Below are positions 1 to 9,950 of a stretch of 64,000 nt of DNA, one piece after another. Under the pieces are notes generated by a model, which saw nothing but the letters and a program-made list of their open reading frames with translations, had not been told where the DNA came from and did not search any database. This stretch comes from Heligmosomoides polygyrus polygyrus (taxonomy: Eukaryota; Nematoda; Chromadorea; Rhabditida; Heligmosomidae), in the NCBI GenBank assembly GCA_947396885.1, contig OX377201.1, forward strand, positions 62,532,983 to 62,596,982. Reading direction: 5' to 3'. The translations under genes were made by a program, and so were the position numbers. The first letter of the stretch is position 1; each line of letters starts with the position of its first letter.

Positions 1-544
1 AAACTTTGCTAATTAATGTATTTTTGGCAGCGTATTTGTATTCCAAAAAGGAAAGGATTAAATAAGCAATCATTGAACAGGGGTTACCTCTTTGTGGAAC
101 GCCTTTAAGTACCTATATATAGTTCCACCTAGTTTACAACAAGAGTTTTGTAATCTATAGGATCTATGTTTGTTATTATTAGAAGGAGAGCTGCTATAAA
201 GTTATACTTATGGCAGCTCAGGAAGCTTCTATTAGCATTTTTAAAACATTAATTATTTCTATGACGTTTCTAATAATTATATCATGTGGTATGTTAGTAA
301 ACATATTCACAAAATCAGCTGAGTAGAGTTTAAGGTTAATGTTTTGGATGGAACAGATTTCGTTGGAAATGTTCATGTCGTTGATGAACGAAAAATTCTT
401 CAAACAACCCGTATTGCAGTAAGCGTTGTAGGCATAGTTCTTAAAATGATTACGGAAATGAGATAGAATCGTCATTAGTTCATCAGCCAATGGTTTAGCA
501 CTACTATTTGAAGAGCCTGTTTGAATTTGAATTTTATCGGACAC
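1..544 (-). pseudogene. Reverse transcriptase fragment, Penelope-like or similar
   Basis: The minus strand carries a 108-codon open stretch (544 to 218) ending in the RT motif A-like string SADFVNMFTNIPHD. About 64 codons further on, in another frame (about 100 to 1), is a motif B-like string GVPQRGNPCSMIA. The order and spacing fit the palm of a reverse transcriptase. FTNIP next to the catalytic Asp is typical of Penelope-like elements, but other non-LTR classes cannot be excluded. Stops and a frame change between the motifs show that the copy is broken, and the window edge cuts it. The YxDD motif would lie outside the window. Confidence 0.45.
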
Positions 545-929
545 TTTTGAAGTTTAGGTATGCAGTAGATCAGAGGTATAGTTCCGTTACAATTGCGGGT
601 TAAATTAATACTAATACATTAATGGAAATAAATGCATTATGTCTGGCTACAATGTCATGATTATCATTATTGGATCGGATGTTATATTATTGCTTGAAGA
701 ATCGTCTAAATTTTCTATCTCTTGTCGGATTATTTCGAAATAAAGCTTTTTGCAAACAATTTAATTAGAAGATGCTTTATCAAGGAAACGTAATATAAAA
801 AATTGTTGTACATATTTAACGATTCTTAAAAAATGACTCTAAAATAATCCTTTTTCTTTTTACTACAGTACAGTGGCCTGAATTTTGTATTTATTTTTAA
901 TTTTAATAAGCATCTGTTCAAAGAGATTT
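545..929. other. AT-rich DNA, no gene seen
   Basis: About 385 bases of AT-rich sequence. No convincing reading frame, RNA or repeat was seen. Confidence 0.5.
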
Positions 930-1087
930 TGCCAGATGTTTTTTATGGCACACGCATGCGCTGACAGAACACTTGAAGCACTTTACGACTTTTTGCTGAA
1001 TGCTCCGCAGCTTCCTAAACTGCCTTAGCTCCAGCTGCCGTTTTAGGGCGGCGGAACTTTTAGCGGTTGAAGTATCTTCAGCACTTA
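930..1087 (-). repeat. FB-A foldback family fragment
   Basis: Read on the minus strand this matches the start of the copy at 8400-8560. Both translate to a related peptide containing AALKRQL and QFRKLR, but the reading frame is probably incidental. The two fragments sit in opposite orientation on either side of the composite element at 1088-8399. Confidence 0.6.
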
Positions 1088-1206
1088 CAAAGGAAGGATC
1101 TGAAGCGTATGTCTGAACGGGGGAGCGAGTCATATAGGGAGATTCCTCACCCCTCAACTAGTATAAAAATGTGTTTATTTTTGCCAAGTTCGTTAAACCC
1201 AAGGAC
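1088..1206 (+). repeat. Left TIR, outer piece
   Basis: Pairs with the reverse complement of about 7620-7735. Shared landmarks are GGATCTGAAGCGTATGTCTG (GGGTCTGAGGCG... in the right arm), the AAAAATGTGTTTATTTTT block and GTTAAACCCAAGGA. Confidence 0.7.
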
Positions 1207-1300
1207 TAAGGGGTGGACTTGAGCTCGATTAATCGGCCCAAGTAATCATTCGTGCGATTTCGAACAATTCACTCGATTACTCAAAAATCGTAAATCGCTG

Positions 1301-1550
1301 TTGTTCGAACATTGTTCGAAATCTAGTTTCGCGAAAAACCACTATTCGAACATTGTTCGAAATCGAGTTTCGCGAAAAACCATTATTCGAACATTGCTCG
1401 AAATCGAGTTTCGCGAAAAACTAATATTCGAACATTATTCAAAATCGAATTTCGCGAAAAACCATTATTCGAACATTATTCGAAATCGAGTTTCGCAAAA
1501 AAAATTACTCGAACATTATTCGAAATTGACTTTCGCGAAAAAGCATTGTT
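1301..1550. repeat. 41-bp tandem repeat, about 6 copies
   Basis: The string TTCGAAC starts at 1304, 1345, 1386 and 1427, exactly 41 bases apart, and further diverged units follow to about 1550. Each unit contains TTCGAAATCGAGTTTCGCG. Because 41 is not a multiple of 3, the long open frames across it are an artefact of the repeat. Confidence 0.9.
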
Positions 1551-2430
1551 CGAAATCAAAGATAGGAATTGTTCGAACATTGTTCGAAATCGAAGATGGC
1601 GAAGAAGCTCTGTTCGAATATTGTTCGAAATCGAGCATTTCGAAAAAGCATTGTTCGGACATTGTTCGAAGTCGAACAATGCTCGAACAATACCAAGAGT
1701 CGGCAGCCCGAGTATGGATCGTCTCCGTTTCCCGAAAAACTCACATTCAAATTCCATTTCTGCGCATAAAGTAGTTAATTGGAAACGATTTCTGTTTTTC
1801 TTTTGAGGGTGCTGGCGGCCGACTCTTGATATTGTTTGAACATTGTTCGATTTCAAACAATATTCGAACAATGCTTTTTCGCGAGCATCGATATCGAACA
1901 ATCTGCGATTTCATTTGGATGGTTCGAAATCGAAAATCGCGAGGCTTTGTTGGAACGTAATTCGAAATCGGATGATGTTCGAACAATACTTGAAAGTGAG
2001 GGATTCCTCAGAGTGGCTTAGAGGGGGAGTTCAAATAGAGGTGGCATTTAACTGGAGGTAATGCGATATTTTCTTCGTTGGTGTTGAACATACCTAGGAT
2101 GTAAGAGTCCGGTTTTTCTAGGTTATTAGAATCCCTGAGAATTCCCAAAAACCTCATCAACATTAAGCATCACGAAAATCACTGCTGTCTGGTCGACTCC
2201 GGGAGCGCTATTATTGTTTTGGGTACTAGCTCATCTTCATGCCTAGTGTTATTTACAGTTTTGTTCGCATGACCTATTCGAATACGTATTCGATTGATTT
2301 TCATTCGAATTTGAATATTGAATTCGAATATTCAGAAACCGCTTTTTTCGAATACGCTCTAATTCGAATGTTCGGAATTTGTGAGCACTCGAAACTATTA
2401 AAATATTCGAAAAAATTCCGAGCACAATTA
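1551..2430. repeat. Degenerate TTCGAA-rich repeat region
   Basis: Continues the array in decayed form. Around 1840-1990 many TTCGAA and TCGAAATCG blocks appear in the opposite orientation, and TATTCGAAT-type blocks follow at 2270-2420. No gene was seen. Confidence 0.6.
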
Positions 2431-2607
2431 TACGTCCTGGAAGTATGAGCACTGCTTTTGAGAGAAGCGGAAATGTGCTAGTTCCGGTTAGGCTGAGATA
2501 TGCCACACACACGCCTCCTTGTTGAGCACCCTTCAGAACGCTGGCGGGTACTAGAGTGCGGCTGTTTGGTGAATCTTTGCTATAGAAGACGGCAAGACAA
2601 TTCTATA

Positions 2608-2970
2608 ATTGGTACTCCAATGAAACGATAAGAATTGCTACACTTCTCGATCCAGGCCTCGCCTTTGTATGTCAGAAGATTGTGGACAAAAACAATAGTT
2701 TGGAGTTTGCACTTCTTTGTTACACAACCCCTTTAATCGCCTTTCTATCCTCCTTCTAAAGCATTTCACGTGTGAGAGCTCTGTGGATTGCGACAGAAAG
2801 CCCTCTTTTTGGGAACCACTGTTCACCAGCGAAGAGTCGGGAGAGAACAACGAGTCATCAGGCGAAGACGAGATTATGCAAATAGCAGAGCGTAGCAAAT
2901 TACGCCTAGCGGCGAGGAATGTCCACTACTTACAAAAGAAGTTACCAATTATCTTGTTATTTCGGCCTTC
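2608..2970 (+). pseudogene. hAT-like transposase C-terminal remnant
   Basis: One frame from about 2608 reads WYSNETIRIATLLDPGLAF, like the LLDPR(F/Y)K region of hAT transposases, and stops near 2760. A second frame further on reads RSKLRLAARNVHYLQKKLP, resembling the tail after the hAT dimerisation region. The two parts are in different frames and the intervening dimerisation core is not clear. The frame breaks mark it as a relic. It is the only coding trace in the 1214-3258 insertion. The assignment is tentative and rests on short motifs. Confidence 0.35.
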
Positions 2971-3074
2971 TAATTGGATTGTAAACGCTTGTTCAGCTGT
3001 CTTCCCAAATTCAATTTTTTCCATCCACAATTGTGGTTCAGTTCAGGCTTCTTTCGGTTATCTAGGGAACGTGC

Positions 3075-3240
3075 TTTCGAAATTGAATAACTCGATTGTT
3101 CGGCTTTCGAAAACCGCAAAAAATCGAATTATTCGATTGCTCGGTTTTCAAAAACTGCGAAAAATCGAGTTATTTGATTGCTCGACTTTCGACGTTTTCA
3201 AAAAATCTAGTTATTCGATTGTTCGACTTTCGAAAAAAAG
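3075..3240. repeat. Second 41-bp tandem repeat, 4 copies
   Basis: The TCGATTG core recurs at about 3092, 3133, 3174 and 3215, a 41-bp spacing. The unit (ATTCGATTG, GGCTTTCGAAAACCGC) differs from the array at 1301 but has the same period and a similar TCGA bias. Confidence 0.85.
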
Positions 3241-3258
3241 AACAAAAAGCTCAACTCT

Positions 3259-3288
3259 AGTAGGGGTCCTTGAAGTCACAATGGAATA
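3259..3288 (+). repeat. Left TIR, middle piece
   Basis: The string GGGGTCCTTGAAGTCACAAT matches the reverse complement of about 7591-7620, where it runs on without a break into the outer and inner arm parts. Confidence 0.75.
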
Positions 3289-3412
3289 GGCCTATGTTAT
3301 ACCACCGCTCACCCCGAACGAAGCCTATCGATAAGCTCCCATATCGATCGCGCGAAACGATGAGCCGATATGGGAGCCTATCATTAGGCTTCGCTCGGGT
3401 GAGACATAGGCC
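3289..3412. mobile_element. Hairpin element with GGCCTATGT ends, ATA duplication
   Basis: A 124-bp inverted repeat starting GGCCTATGTTATAC and ending ACATAGGCC, with an inner stem around CCCATATCGATCG. It is flanked by ATA at 3286-3288 and 3413-3415. The uninterrupted right arm of the host element shows a single ATA there, supporting a 3-bp duplication. Confidence 0.75.
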
Positions 3413-3416
3413 ATAA

Positions 3417-4329
3417 GGCGCCTTTTATACTTGCGCCGCCCCGCGGCGCGGCGTGATGGTCGGCATGGCTATCGATTTTTCGCGCCGCGAGGCGGCGCCG
3501 CATCGCTTTTGTACTCCGCCGCCGCAAAACACCACACTTGACGGAATTTTGGGTTACGATATTCAGCGAATCGCGCCGCTGAGGGGAAGGGTGCGGCGCG
3601 GCGCGATCAGCCGCGGCAGACTCGGTGTGGGGTGGGAGACCTTTTCGACCAAACTTATCCTATTGTGAAGGAGGTGGGGGCAGGGGGGGGGGGGTAGGTT
3701 AGTGTGCTGGTCTCGAATCTGACATCGTTTTTTGAAGTTACGGGCGAGTTTGGGCGAAATCGGTGACCATGACCTTGGTCCGTACCTTCTGTAACCTAGG
3801 AAGAGAATAGAGATCTGTAGACATTCACGAAGTTTCATATACCACGCTAAAGATAAGCTTAGTGCACAGTGACCCCAGAATGACCATATGAAAAAGAATT
3901 TTGAGTGATTCTTGACGATGGGTACGCTCCAGCAGTTTTACTTTTGGACCCGCACATGTCGCAAAATAAGGAGTGGTTTAGTGCCGTTTGCATTGCAGGG
4001 GATTCTACTCAATACCGCACTCACCAGTTTCAACCGTAGATTGAGCGAACGACTTCGACTCCAGGCCTAAGAGAAGATCCGTCGCTCCACAGGAATCCCA
4101 CGACAAGCATTGACAAGACGCATTGCTCTGATCATCCAAAAAATCCTTTCTGTTTTGACCGTTTCCGGAGCACGGGCCGTAGTGAGCAGATGCTCTTGGC
4201 CGCGCGTCGCTGACGCTCCCCTTTCTAACTGCAATCGCGCAGCGGCGCGTCAAATTCGGGGCGCGGCGCGACTGGCCGCGCCGCTGCCCAAATTGACGCG
4301 CCGCGCCGCGGCGGGAGTATAAAAGGCGC
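3417..4329. mobile_element. GC-rich inverted-repeat element (GGCGCCTTTTATAC ends)
   Basis: Starts GGCGCCTTTTATAC and ends GTATAAAAGGCGC, followed inward by GC-rich repeats of GCGCCGC type at both ends. The inside includes a scrap of the dispersed 131-135-bp repeat at about 3715-3800 (GTTTGGGCGAAATCGGTGAC type) and a G tract at 3676-3693. No gene was seen. It sits directly beside the hairpin element at 3289-3412 within the same split TIR. Confidence 0.6.
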
Positions 4330-4505
4330 ATCACGAGTTTGGGGGTCTTGTACGCCCGCGAGCCTCTGCCGGTAAGCGGCTCGGAGCGCAGTGGAAGTGG
4401 GGTTGCTTCATGCAAGGAAGGTGTTCTTATGCGTTGCTGCATTTTCGACTTACTGGTTGAGATTTGGAGTGATTCCGACGTCTATACCATTTTCAGACGT
4501 TTTCT
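4330..4505 (+). repeat. Left TIR, inner piece with tRNA-like block
   Basis: Pairs with about 7394-7590. Shared landmarks include TCTTGTACGCCCGCGA, GGTTGCTTCATGC and TCTATACCATTTTCAGACG. A diverged tRNA-like block (GCGCAGTGG near 4387) lies inside the arm. Confidence 0.7.
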
Positions 4506-4693
4506 GCGCATTTCCTAGCTGTACGCCGTGGAGAGTATCTTTTTTGCGACTTGCTTATTACTACCGAATTTTTAACCACAACGTCTTCGTCAACTCCAAG
4601 TTGATGTGCTTCGAAGATCTCTAGTATTATGGCCGCCTGTTCGGCCAGCTTGATTTCTTCCCTCGAAGGTTCCTTGTCTAAAGGTGGAAACAC
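4493..4693 (-). CDS. Gene fragment abutting the TIR, unknown family
   Basis: A 66-codon minus-strand frame without an ATG. The part REEIKLAEQAAIILEIFEAH resembles DEMKLAERIASILQDFELRQ in the frame at 63024-63431, which lies inside another TIR element. In both elements the fragment is read toward the nearest TIR and stops next to it. I do not recognise the family. It may be the N-terminal end of a nematode transposon protein, perhaps with a splice donor near 4555. Because the pattern recurs in two elements, it is likely a real coding remnant. Confidence 0.35.
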   Translation of the reverse strand: MFPPLDKEPSREEIKLAEQAAIILEIFEAHQLGVDEDVVVKNSVVISKSQKRYSPRRTARKCAENV

Positions 4694-4699
4694 TTCAGC

Positions 4700-6719
4700 G
4701 GGAGCAGGTGGATCACCACTCGAGGATCTTCAGACATTGTTGGTGTTAGGTTTTAGAAAATCTTCAGCAGACCTCTGATTTCCAGGTAACAGGCAAGGAT
4801 GAGGGAAAGAGCGTATCGATGTCGTTTAGGTTAATTTGCGGGATCCACAGACTGCGTTTCTCACTTGAACCACCTCCGAAGTCGCATATTGGTTGTTGCG
4901 ATCGGCGGCCCCGCAGGCAGAGGCAAGCTGTGCACGTGAGGCCCCCTCTCGCCCTACAAAACACCCGAGGATCGTCAGGAAGGACCCAAACCCGTGGGGG
5001 AAAGAGGCCTTCGGTCCCCTAGCCCTGAACTAACGTATTGAGGCGTACCGTTTACCTGAGGTGGGAACTCCAGCGTGGATCCTCGTCCCTTTCCGTTCTC
5101 CGGCTGGCCCCTCCAGCCGTCTCCTCTTTACAACCAAGGAGGCTGAGCCAACCCGGACCCAATAAGAACGATAAGTGCGACCCAACAGCTAGGGATGACA
5201 ACACGATGCTAAGAAGTGTGACCACAACCAAACGTATTAACAGATACTCCCCTCCTCGTCTTTGTCCACAGTACACCTGGTAGTCGTATATTTTTATCTC
5301 GAATACAGAGAATAGAATACAGAGGAAATGATCAGGAATAAGAATACAGGGATCCTCCGGGGTCGAGAAGGCTGTTTAGCTTCCGAGAGCACGAGGGTGA
5401 GCATAGTGCCCACCGCGGCCTCTCCGGTGCCGCTCCTGCATTGCATGCGTACTGTGTGGCAGGAACGAGGCCTCATGGCGGTTATCCGAAATGAGGAGAC
5501 GGACGGGCAAGGTCGGAGGACCTCGTCGCGGGAGCACAGAACGTCGACTGCAGCGCGCACCAGTCGAGAGAGAAGCGGCGCGCACCGATCGATGGTGTTG
5601 AGTCACCGCTTTTCCCATGCTTCCAGGCAGATCGATGGCGCCTCATCGGCAGCAGGTATGAGCGGATTAACCGTTATCCGTTATCCGGTTCCCGGTGGGT
5701 TTTGGCCTGTACGTTTTGTTGTTCGTTATCCGCGGATTTTTCGCCGGATAACGAACAACAAAATGTGACAAGCTTGTGATTACTTAGTTGAATACAAGGA
5801 CATTTTTAACACATTCACGACGAGGGCGTTTTCGCCCCCAATGCGCGCGACGACCGGCTGCCATTTTAGCGTGCGTATGTGTGTTTATTATGTCTCTGTA
5901 ATGGGAGACGTTCTTTCTTGTTATTTACGACGAAACCAATCATATCTCTGTTTACACAAACTCAACATCGATTTCTTACTACAATTTGGGAATTTGAAAA
6001 GAAATTCGAACAAATACAATAAAGAAAGTTCTTCCCAAAACTCCGCCGTCCACTCAAATGATTAGACATCGTCGCCAATGTGTTTAAAAAATCGTCTTGT
6101 GTTTTTTCCACTAGCAGTCGAGACACGCTTGTGCCAGGACGGTTCCTTCTCAGAGTTCTCAATGTTATAATTAGACTAAACTGTATAATTGCTCATAGCG
6201 CGTTTTGAAATGCTGGACACTGCGTTGCTCATTTCTATTTGTGGAGTTGTCACCAAAATTTCTTCTATCATAATGTACAATCTGGAAAAAACCAGTCGAT
6301 CACTGGAGAAAAGGACAAACGTCCATACGAATCACTTCGTTTTAAGGATGTGCCAGATACTCCGCATCTACACAACCTTTTAGCGCTTTTTGGAACACTG
6401 TCTGTTGAAACACTGCAATGTTTGGCACTAGCAGCAATTTACAATTTGCCCCTTCCAAAGCAATGGTGAGAGTTTTATTCGATCTGGGCAAGAGTTAGGG
6501 GTTAAATTTAATTGGAGAGTAAACAAAATGCGACTGTTTTTCACGATTGTCCCACCCAAGCCCAGAAATTCCCATGGGATCTATCCATACTGACTTCAAC
6601 ACAGCTGAAAACATGAATAAAGAGTATAAGACGACGGTAGTGCGACACGCATTCAACTTCTGCGTGGTATGCTGGATGCACTTCAAATGCGTATTTGGCC
6701 AACACAATCACTTGCGGTG
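4700..6719. other. Interior of composite element, no recognised gene
   Basis: No identifiable protein. Short CCGTTATC-type repeats occur at about 5665-5760 and return at 7018-7100. A plus-strand frame at 6239-6469 is open but matches nothing I know. Confidence 0.4.
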
Positions 6720-6887
6720 GTCAGCCGATGGACAATTTAGTGCCTTATCCTGTCCGGTCAAGCTTGGTACCAATACATCGAGCCCGAAAGGATGGAAGGC
6801 TTAGTTGACCTGGAGGGGAAATCCAAACCAAGAACATTGAGTCGGAGAGCACGGGACAGGCGGCACTTCCGACTGCACTACCACGTG
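6720..6887 (-). repeat. SINE-like repeat, truncated copy
   Basis: Similar to 37775-37953, sharing AGCCGATGGACAA, GGTACCAAT and CACTACCACG-type blocks in the same orientation. It lacks the tail repeat seen in the other copy. The tRNA-like head is on the minus strand at the right end. Confidence 0.5.
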
Positions 6888-7393
6888 ACTTGAAGAAAAA
6901 CACTAATGAGAATGTTATAAGTGGCTTATTTGACATGCGAGATGGACAATGTTGCAATTACCGACCTACCATTGGAGAAGGAATGGCTTAAATGTAGTTT
7001 TAATTTTTGTTGTTTGTTCGCTATCCGTTTTTCCGTTATCCGGCCATTTTTGGGCAAAATTATCCGTTATCCGTTATCCGGGTTTCAAAATTTAATTATC
7101 CGCTCATCCCTTATCGGCAGGCCACCGTGAGAAACAGCGCGCCCGGGCCAGACACGGACCGAGGAGCGATCGCGCTCGCGACACTGGTCTCTTTTGAAAA
7201 TCCGGGCAGGATGGCTTTTCCCAAGGTCATTGGTCCATGTATCGAAACAGGCTGTAAGGAGACTGTAGCCTTTAAATGTTGCTCGTATTGTGTACAGTGA
7301 TGCTTCATGCACTTTGTACCTGTGTATCACTGGTGCTGAACACTTCAACATATTCATGTTGAATACCACAGCATTCAGCTGGAAAATTAGGCA
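6888..7393. other. Interior of composite element, no gene seen
   Basis: Contains CCGTTATCC-type short repeats at 7018-7100. No protein was recognised. Confidence 0.4.
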
Positions 7394-7735
7394 TAAAAAC
7401 GTCTGAAAATGGTATAGACGTCAAAATCCCCAAATCTCAACCAGTCAGTTGAAAATCAGAAATGCAGCAGCGCACGAGAACCAAACCCCCACCTTCCTCG
7501 CATGAAGCAACCCCAATTCCACTGCGTTCCGAGCCGGTTGCCGGCAGAGGCATCGCGGGCGTACAAGACTCTCAAACTCGAGATGCGCCGTATTCCATTG
7601 TGACTTCAAGGACCCCCTACTCCTTGGGTTTAACGACTTGGCAAAAAATAAACACATTTTTATACTTATTGAGGGATGAGGAATCTATCTATATGACTCA
7701 CGCTTCCCGTTTAGACATACGCCTCAGACCCTTCC
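7394..7735 (-). repeat. Right TIR of the composite element
   Basis: A continuous arm of about 340 bp that serves as the reference for the three left pieces. It includes a tRNA-like block at about 7455-7545 read on the minus strand. Confidence 0.75.
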
Positions 7736-8391
7736 TATCGCAAAAGGGTGGCTCTCTGACGTTCGGTATGTGTGTGTTCGAGGTAATGGCCAAAGTCCGA
7801 CTTGAATGGAACTACTCAGTTCGACTTGAGTACTGCTCGCCTTAGATGGTCTCGCAAAACCACGCCACGCGGTGTTAGGTAGTACACGAGTTGGTAGAAG
7901 CAAGATTTACCTCAAACTTGGGTAATTAAACCACTTTACAAACGATACAATAAATCGAACACGAATAAATGATATTACAGAAGAAATAGCACCAAAAAAC
8001 TTGAGTACAACCTCAGGAGAAACTTGCTTCCACTTGACTACTTAACTACCTGAAATCGGAGTATTAGGCTGACGATCTTGAAGGAGACAACGAATAAATA
8101 TTGAAAGAAATAGAAGAAACTTGACTGACGATCCGGTCGGCTCGAGCGGCGGTGAGCATAAAAAAGAGGAGCTAGCCTCCGCGCATTCCGATCGCACCGT
8201 CTGATACCTGCGAGGCACGTACTGAGAGCAACAACATAGGCATTGATCGATTTAGACGGAGAGCTAAAGCACGTCGATTAAAGTTGAAACATATAAGACT
8301 AGAACTGAGGTACATAATGGCTTAATATCTTTACAACAATACAAATAAGCATTTTACCAAGTAATACTACAAAAATAGTCGTTCTCGACAC
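7736..8391. mobile_element. Probable insertion near the right terminus, no gene
   Basis: The arm match stops at CAGACCCTTCCT (about 7735), and a terminal CTTCCCTTG appears at 8391-8399. The left arm has these joined. The 650 bp between hold no recognised gene and have no clear TIRs. Confidence 0.4.
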
Positions 8392-8399
8392 TTCCCTTG

Positions 8400-9950
8400 T
8401 AAGTGCTAAAGAAACTTCAACCGCTAAAAGCCGCCCTAAAACGACAGCTGTGGCTAGGGCAGTTTAGGAAGCTGCGGAACATTGAGCGAAAAGTCGTAAA
8501 GTACTTGTTTCACGTAAAGTGTTCTGCTTGCGTACGCGTTTGTAGGCCTTCAGCTCTCCGCGTCTACCCGCGGGAGTTGATTGAGTCCGGAAAAAATAAC
8601 GTCACAGAAGGTTAACCTGCACCTTCGCACCGCTGTAACTCTGTACAGTCATAAGTTACATTGCCGTGCTTCAGCGCACTGCAATAACTTTTTAATGCCT
8701 ACAAAACCCACAAGTGCAGCCGGAAAGGTCCACACCTGATAGAGTCAGAACAAGCCCGCGCGTGGAATTTAGCACAACAATGGTCGATTTTCTCCGCGCT
8801 CTTACTCGCCCAGATTACAGTTCTCGCTACTCTTGGTAACACCATTCCGTTCAGCATGAAAAGCTCTATCGAACGGTATTAAACTTGGCCAAACTCAAAG
8901 CTGTCGGTTTTCGATGACGTCATCGTCTCTCTGCTGCGGTCTAGAGCAGCCTTGTCCTCGATGCAAAATTGACGGAAATCGATATTTCCAGAATTGGTCG
9001 AGATTGATATCGTTCGATAGAGCTTTCCGAGCCGAACAGAATGAAACCATTGAGGTGTAGAAAACTCATGGGCGAGCAACGGCAGAAAAAAACTTAACCG
9101 CTGTCCTCCGCCGCTCTTAAATGGCAGATGGGGCTAACCAAGAAACCATCTCAACGGTAGGTCGGAACGGCCCAAGTGTTGTATATGGGCAGAACCGCCT
9201 CTGGGAAACAAAAGAAAGCTAATATCTGGACCCCAATACAACTCTGCGCAAGTTAGGGACGACAGAAGTTGGGCCGTTGGCGGCGTTAGCCCTATGCCAG
9301 CAGGCGGACGGCGGGCTCAAGTTGGCTGGAAACAGCGATGACGAGCGAGCGATGGCGGCGCAGTGGGTAGAGGGGCGGCGTAATCCCCATAACCGCTGTT
9401 TCCAGCCAACTTGAGCTCGCGCTCCGCGTGCAGGGCTAAAGCCGCCAATGGCTCAATTCTATCGTCCCTAACTCTGCGCAGAGTTGTATTGTGGTCGAGA
9501 TATTTGTATTTTGCTGTTTCCCAGAGAAAGGCGATTCTGCCCATATACAACACTTGTGCCGTCCGACCTACCGTTGAGATAGTCTCCTTTTTCTGCTCGC
9601 CCACGCATTTGCATGCCGCTAGCTCGCCGTGTCTTCCCGCAGTGATTGACCGAAATCGAATAAATTGGGTCGCACAAACCTCACTTGCATTTTCGCATCA
9701 CTGTAACTTACCCTCTTCATCAGCTACACCGTTGTACTTTAGTGTGTTTCAAGAGCCTTGCGCTGCCTGCAAAATTCTCGAGTTGCAGTCGGCAAGATTC
9801 GAACTTAACAGAGTCATTGCGCTCCGAGCACGCCCGCTCGTGCAATTTGCGAGCGGATAAGTATCAGTCGATTGATAGGTTCGATCCTATATGCATTGCT
9901 CAAGCCGGGCTCCAAAGGCTAGCTGGACAGTGTTATCGTTAAAGCAACAC
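8400..9950. repeat. FB-A foldback copy 2
   Basis: Order of modules: arm (8400-8790), palindromic core (about 8797-9125), then an arm in the same orientation (9593-9950). The core starts with GCGCTCTTACTCGCC, contains GAAAAGCTCTATCGAACGG facing an inverted partner, and has TCGATGACGTCATCG at 8916-8930 in its centre. A separate element sits at 9140-9592. The modules match 10380-11720 and 18640-20100. Confidence 0.65.
9140..9592. mobile_element. Inverted-repeat element nested in FB-A
   Basis: The ends carry ATCTCAACGGTAGGTCGG and its inverse (CCGACCTACCGTTGAGAT), followed by matching blocks such as GTTGTATATGGGCAGAA. The centre has a further stem around GTTGGCTGGAAACAGCG. It interrupts the right arm of FB-A copy 2. 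No gene was seen. Confidence 0.7.

Larger units (their letters stand above)
1214..3258. mobile_element. hAT-like insertion with TTCGA-rich tandem repeats
   Basis: This 2-kb block interrupts the left TIR between matches to contiguous right-arm sequence. Its ends are short inverted repeats (GGACTTGAGCT on the left, AGCTCAACT on the right). Both subterminal regions are 41-bp tandem arrays rich in TTCGA. The middle holds a remnant resembling the hAT transposase C-terminus. The host side reads TAAGGGGT on the left and GTAGGGGT on the right, which may be a diverged 8-bp target duplication as hAT elements make. The exact ends and the superfamily are inference. Confidence 0.45.
1088..8399. mobile_element. 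Composite TIR element with split left arm
   Basis: The right arm (about 7394-7735) is continuous. Its reverse complement matches three separated left pieces in order: about 1088-1206, 3259-3288 and 4330-4505. The left arm was therefore broken by insertions at 1214-3258 and 3289-4329. The right end is also interrupted: the terminal CCCTTG is at 8394-8399, while the rest of the arm stops near 7735. The flanks read TTA on the left and TAA on the right and are inverted copies of FB-A. The interior encodes no recognisable full transposase. The span as a single element is inferred from arm matching. Confidence 0.6.

Noticed and set aside
1301..1550. CRISPR-like repeat array
   Set aside because: The units are contiguous without unique spacers, and the genome is eukaryotic.
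1301..2061. Overlapping open frames of up to 157 codons
   Set aside because: They run through 41-bp TTCGAA repeats in several frames and on both strands, with no domain.
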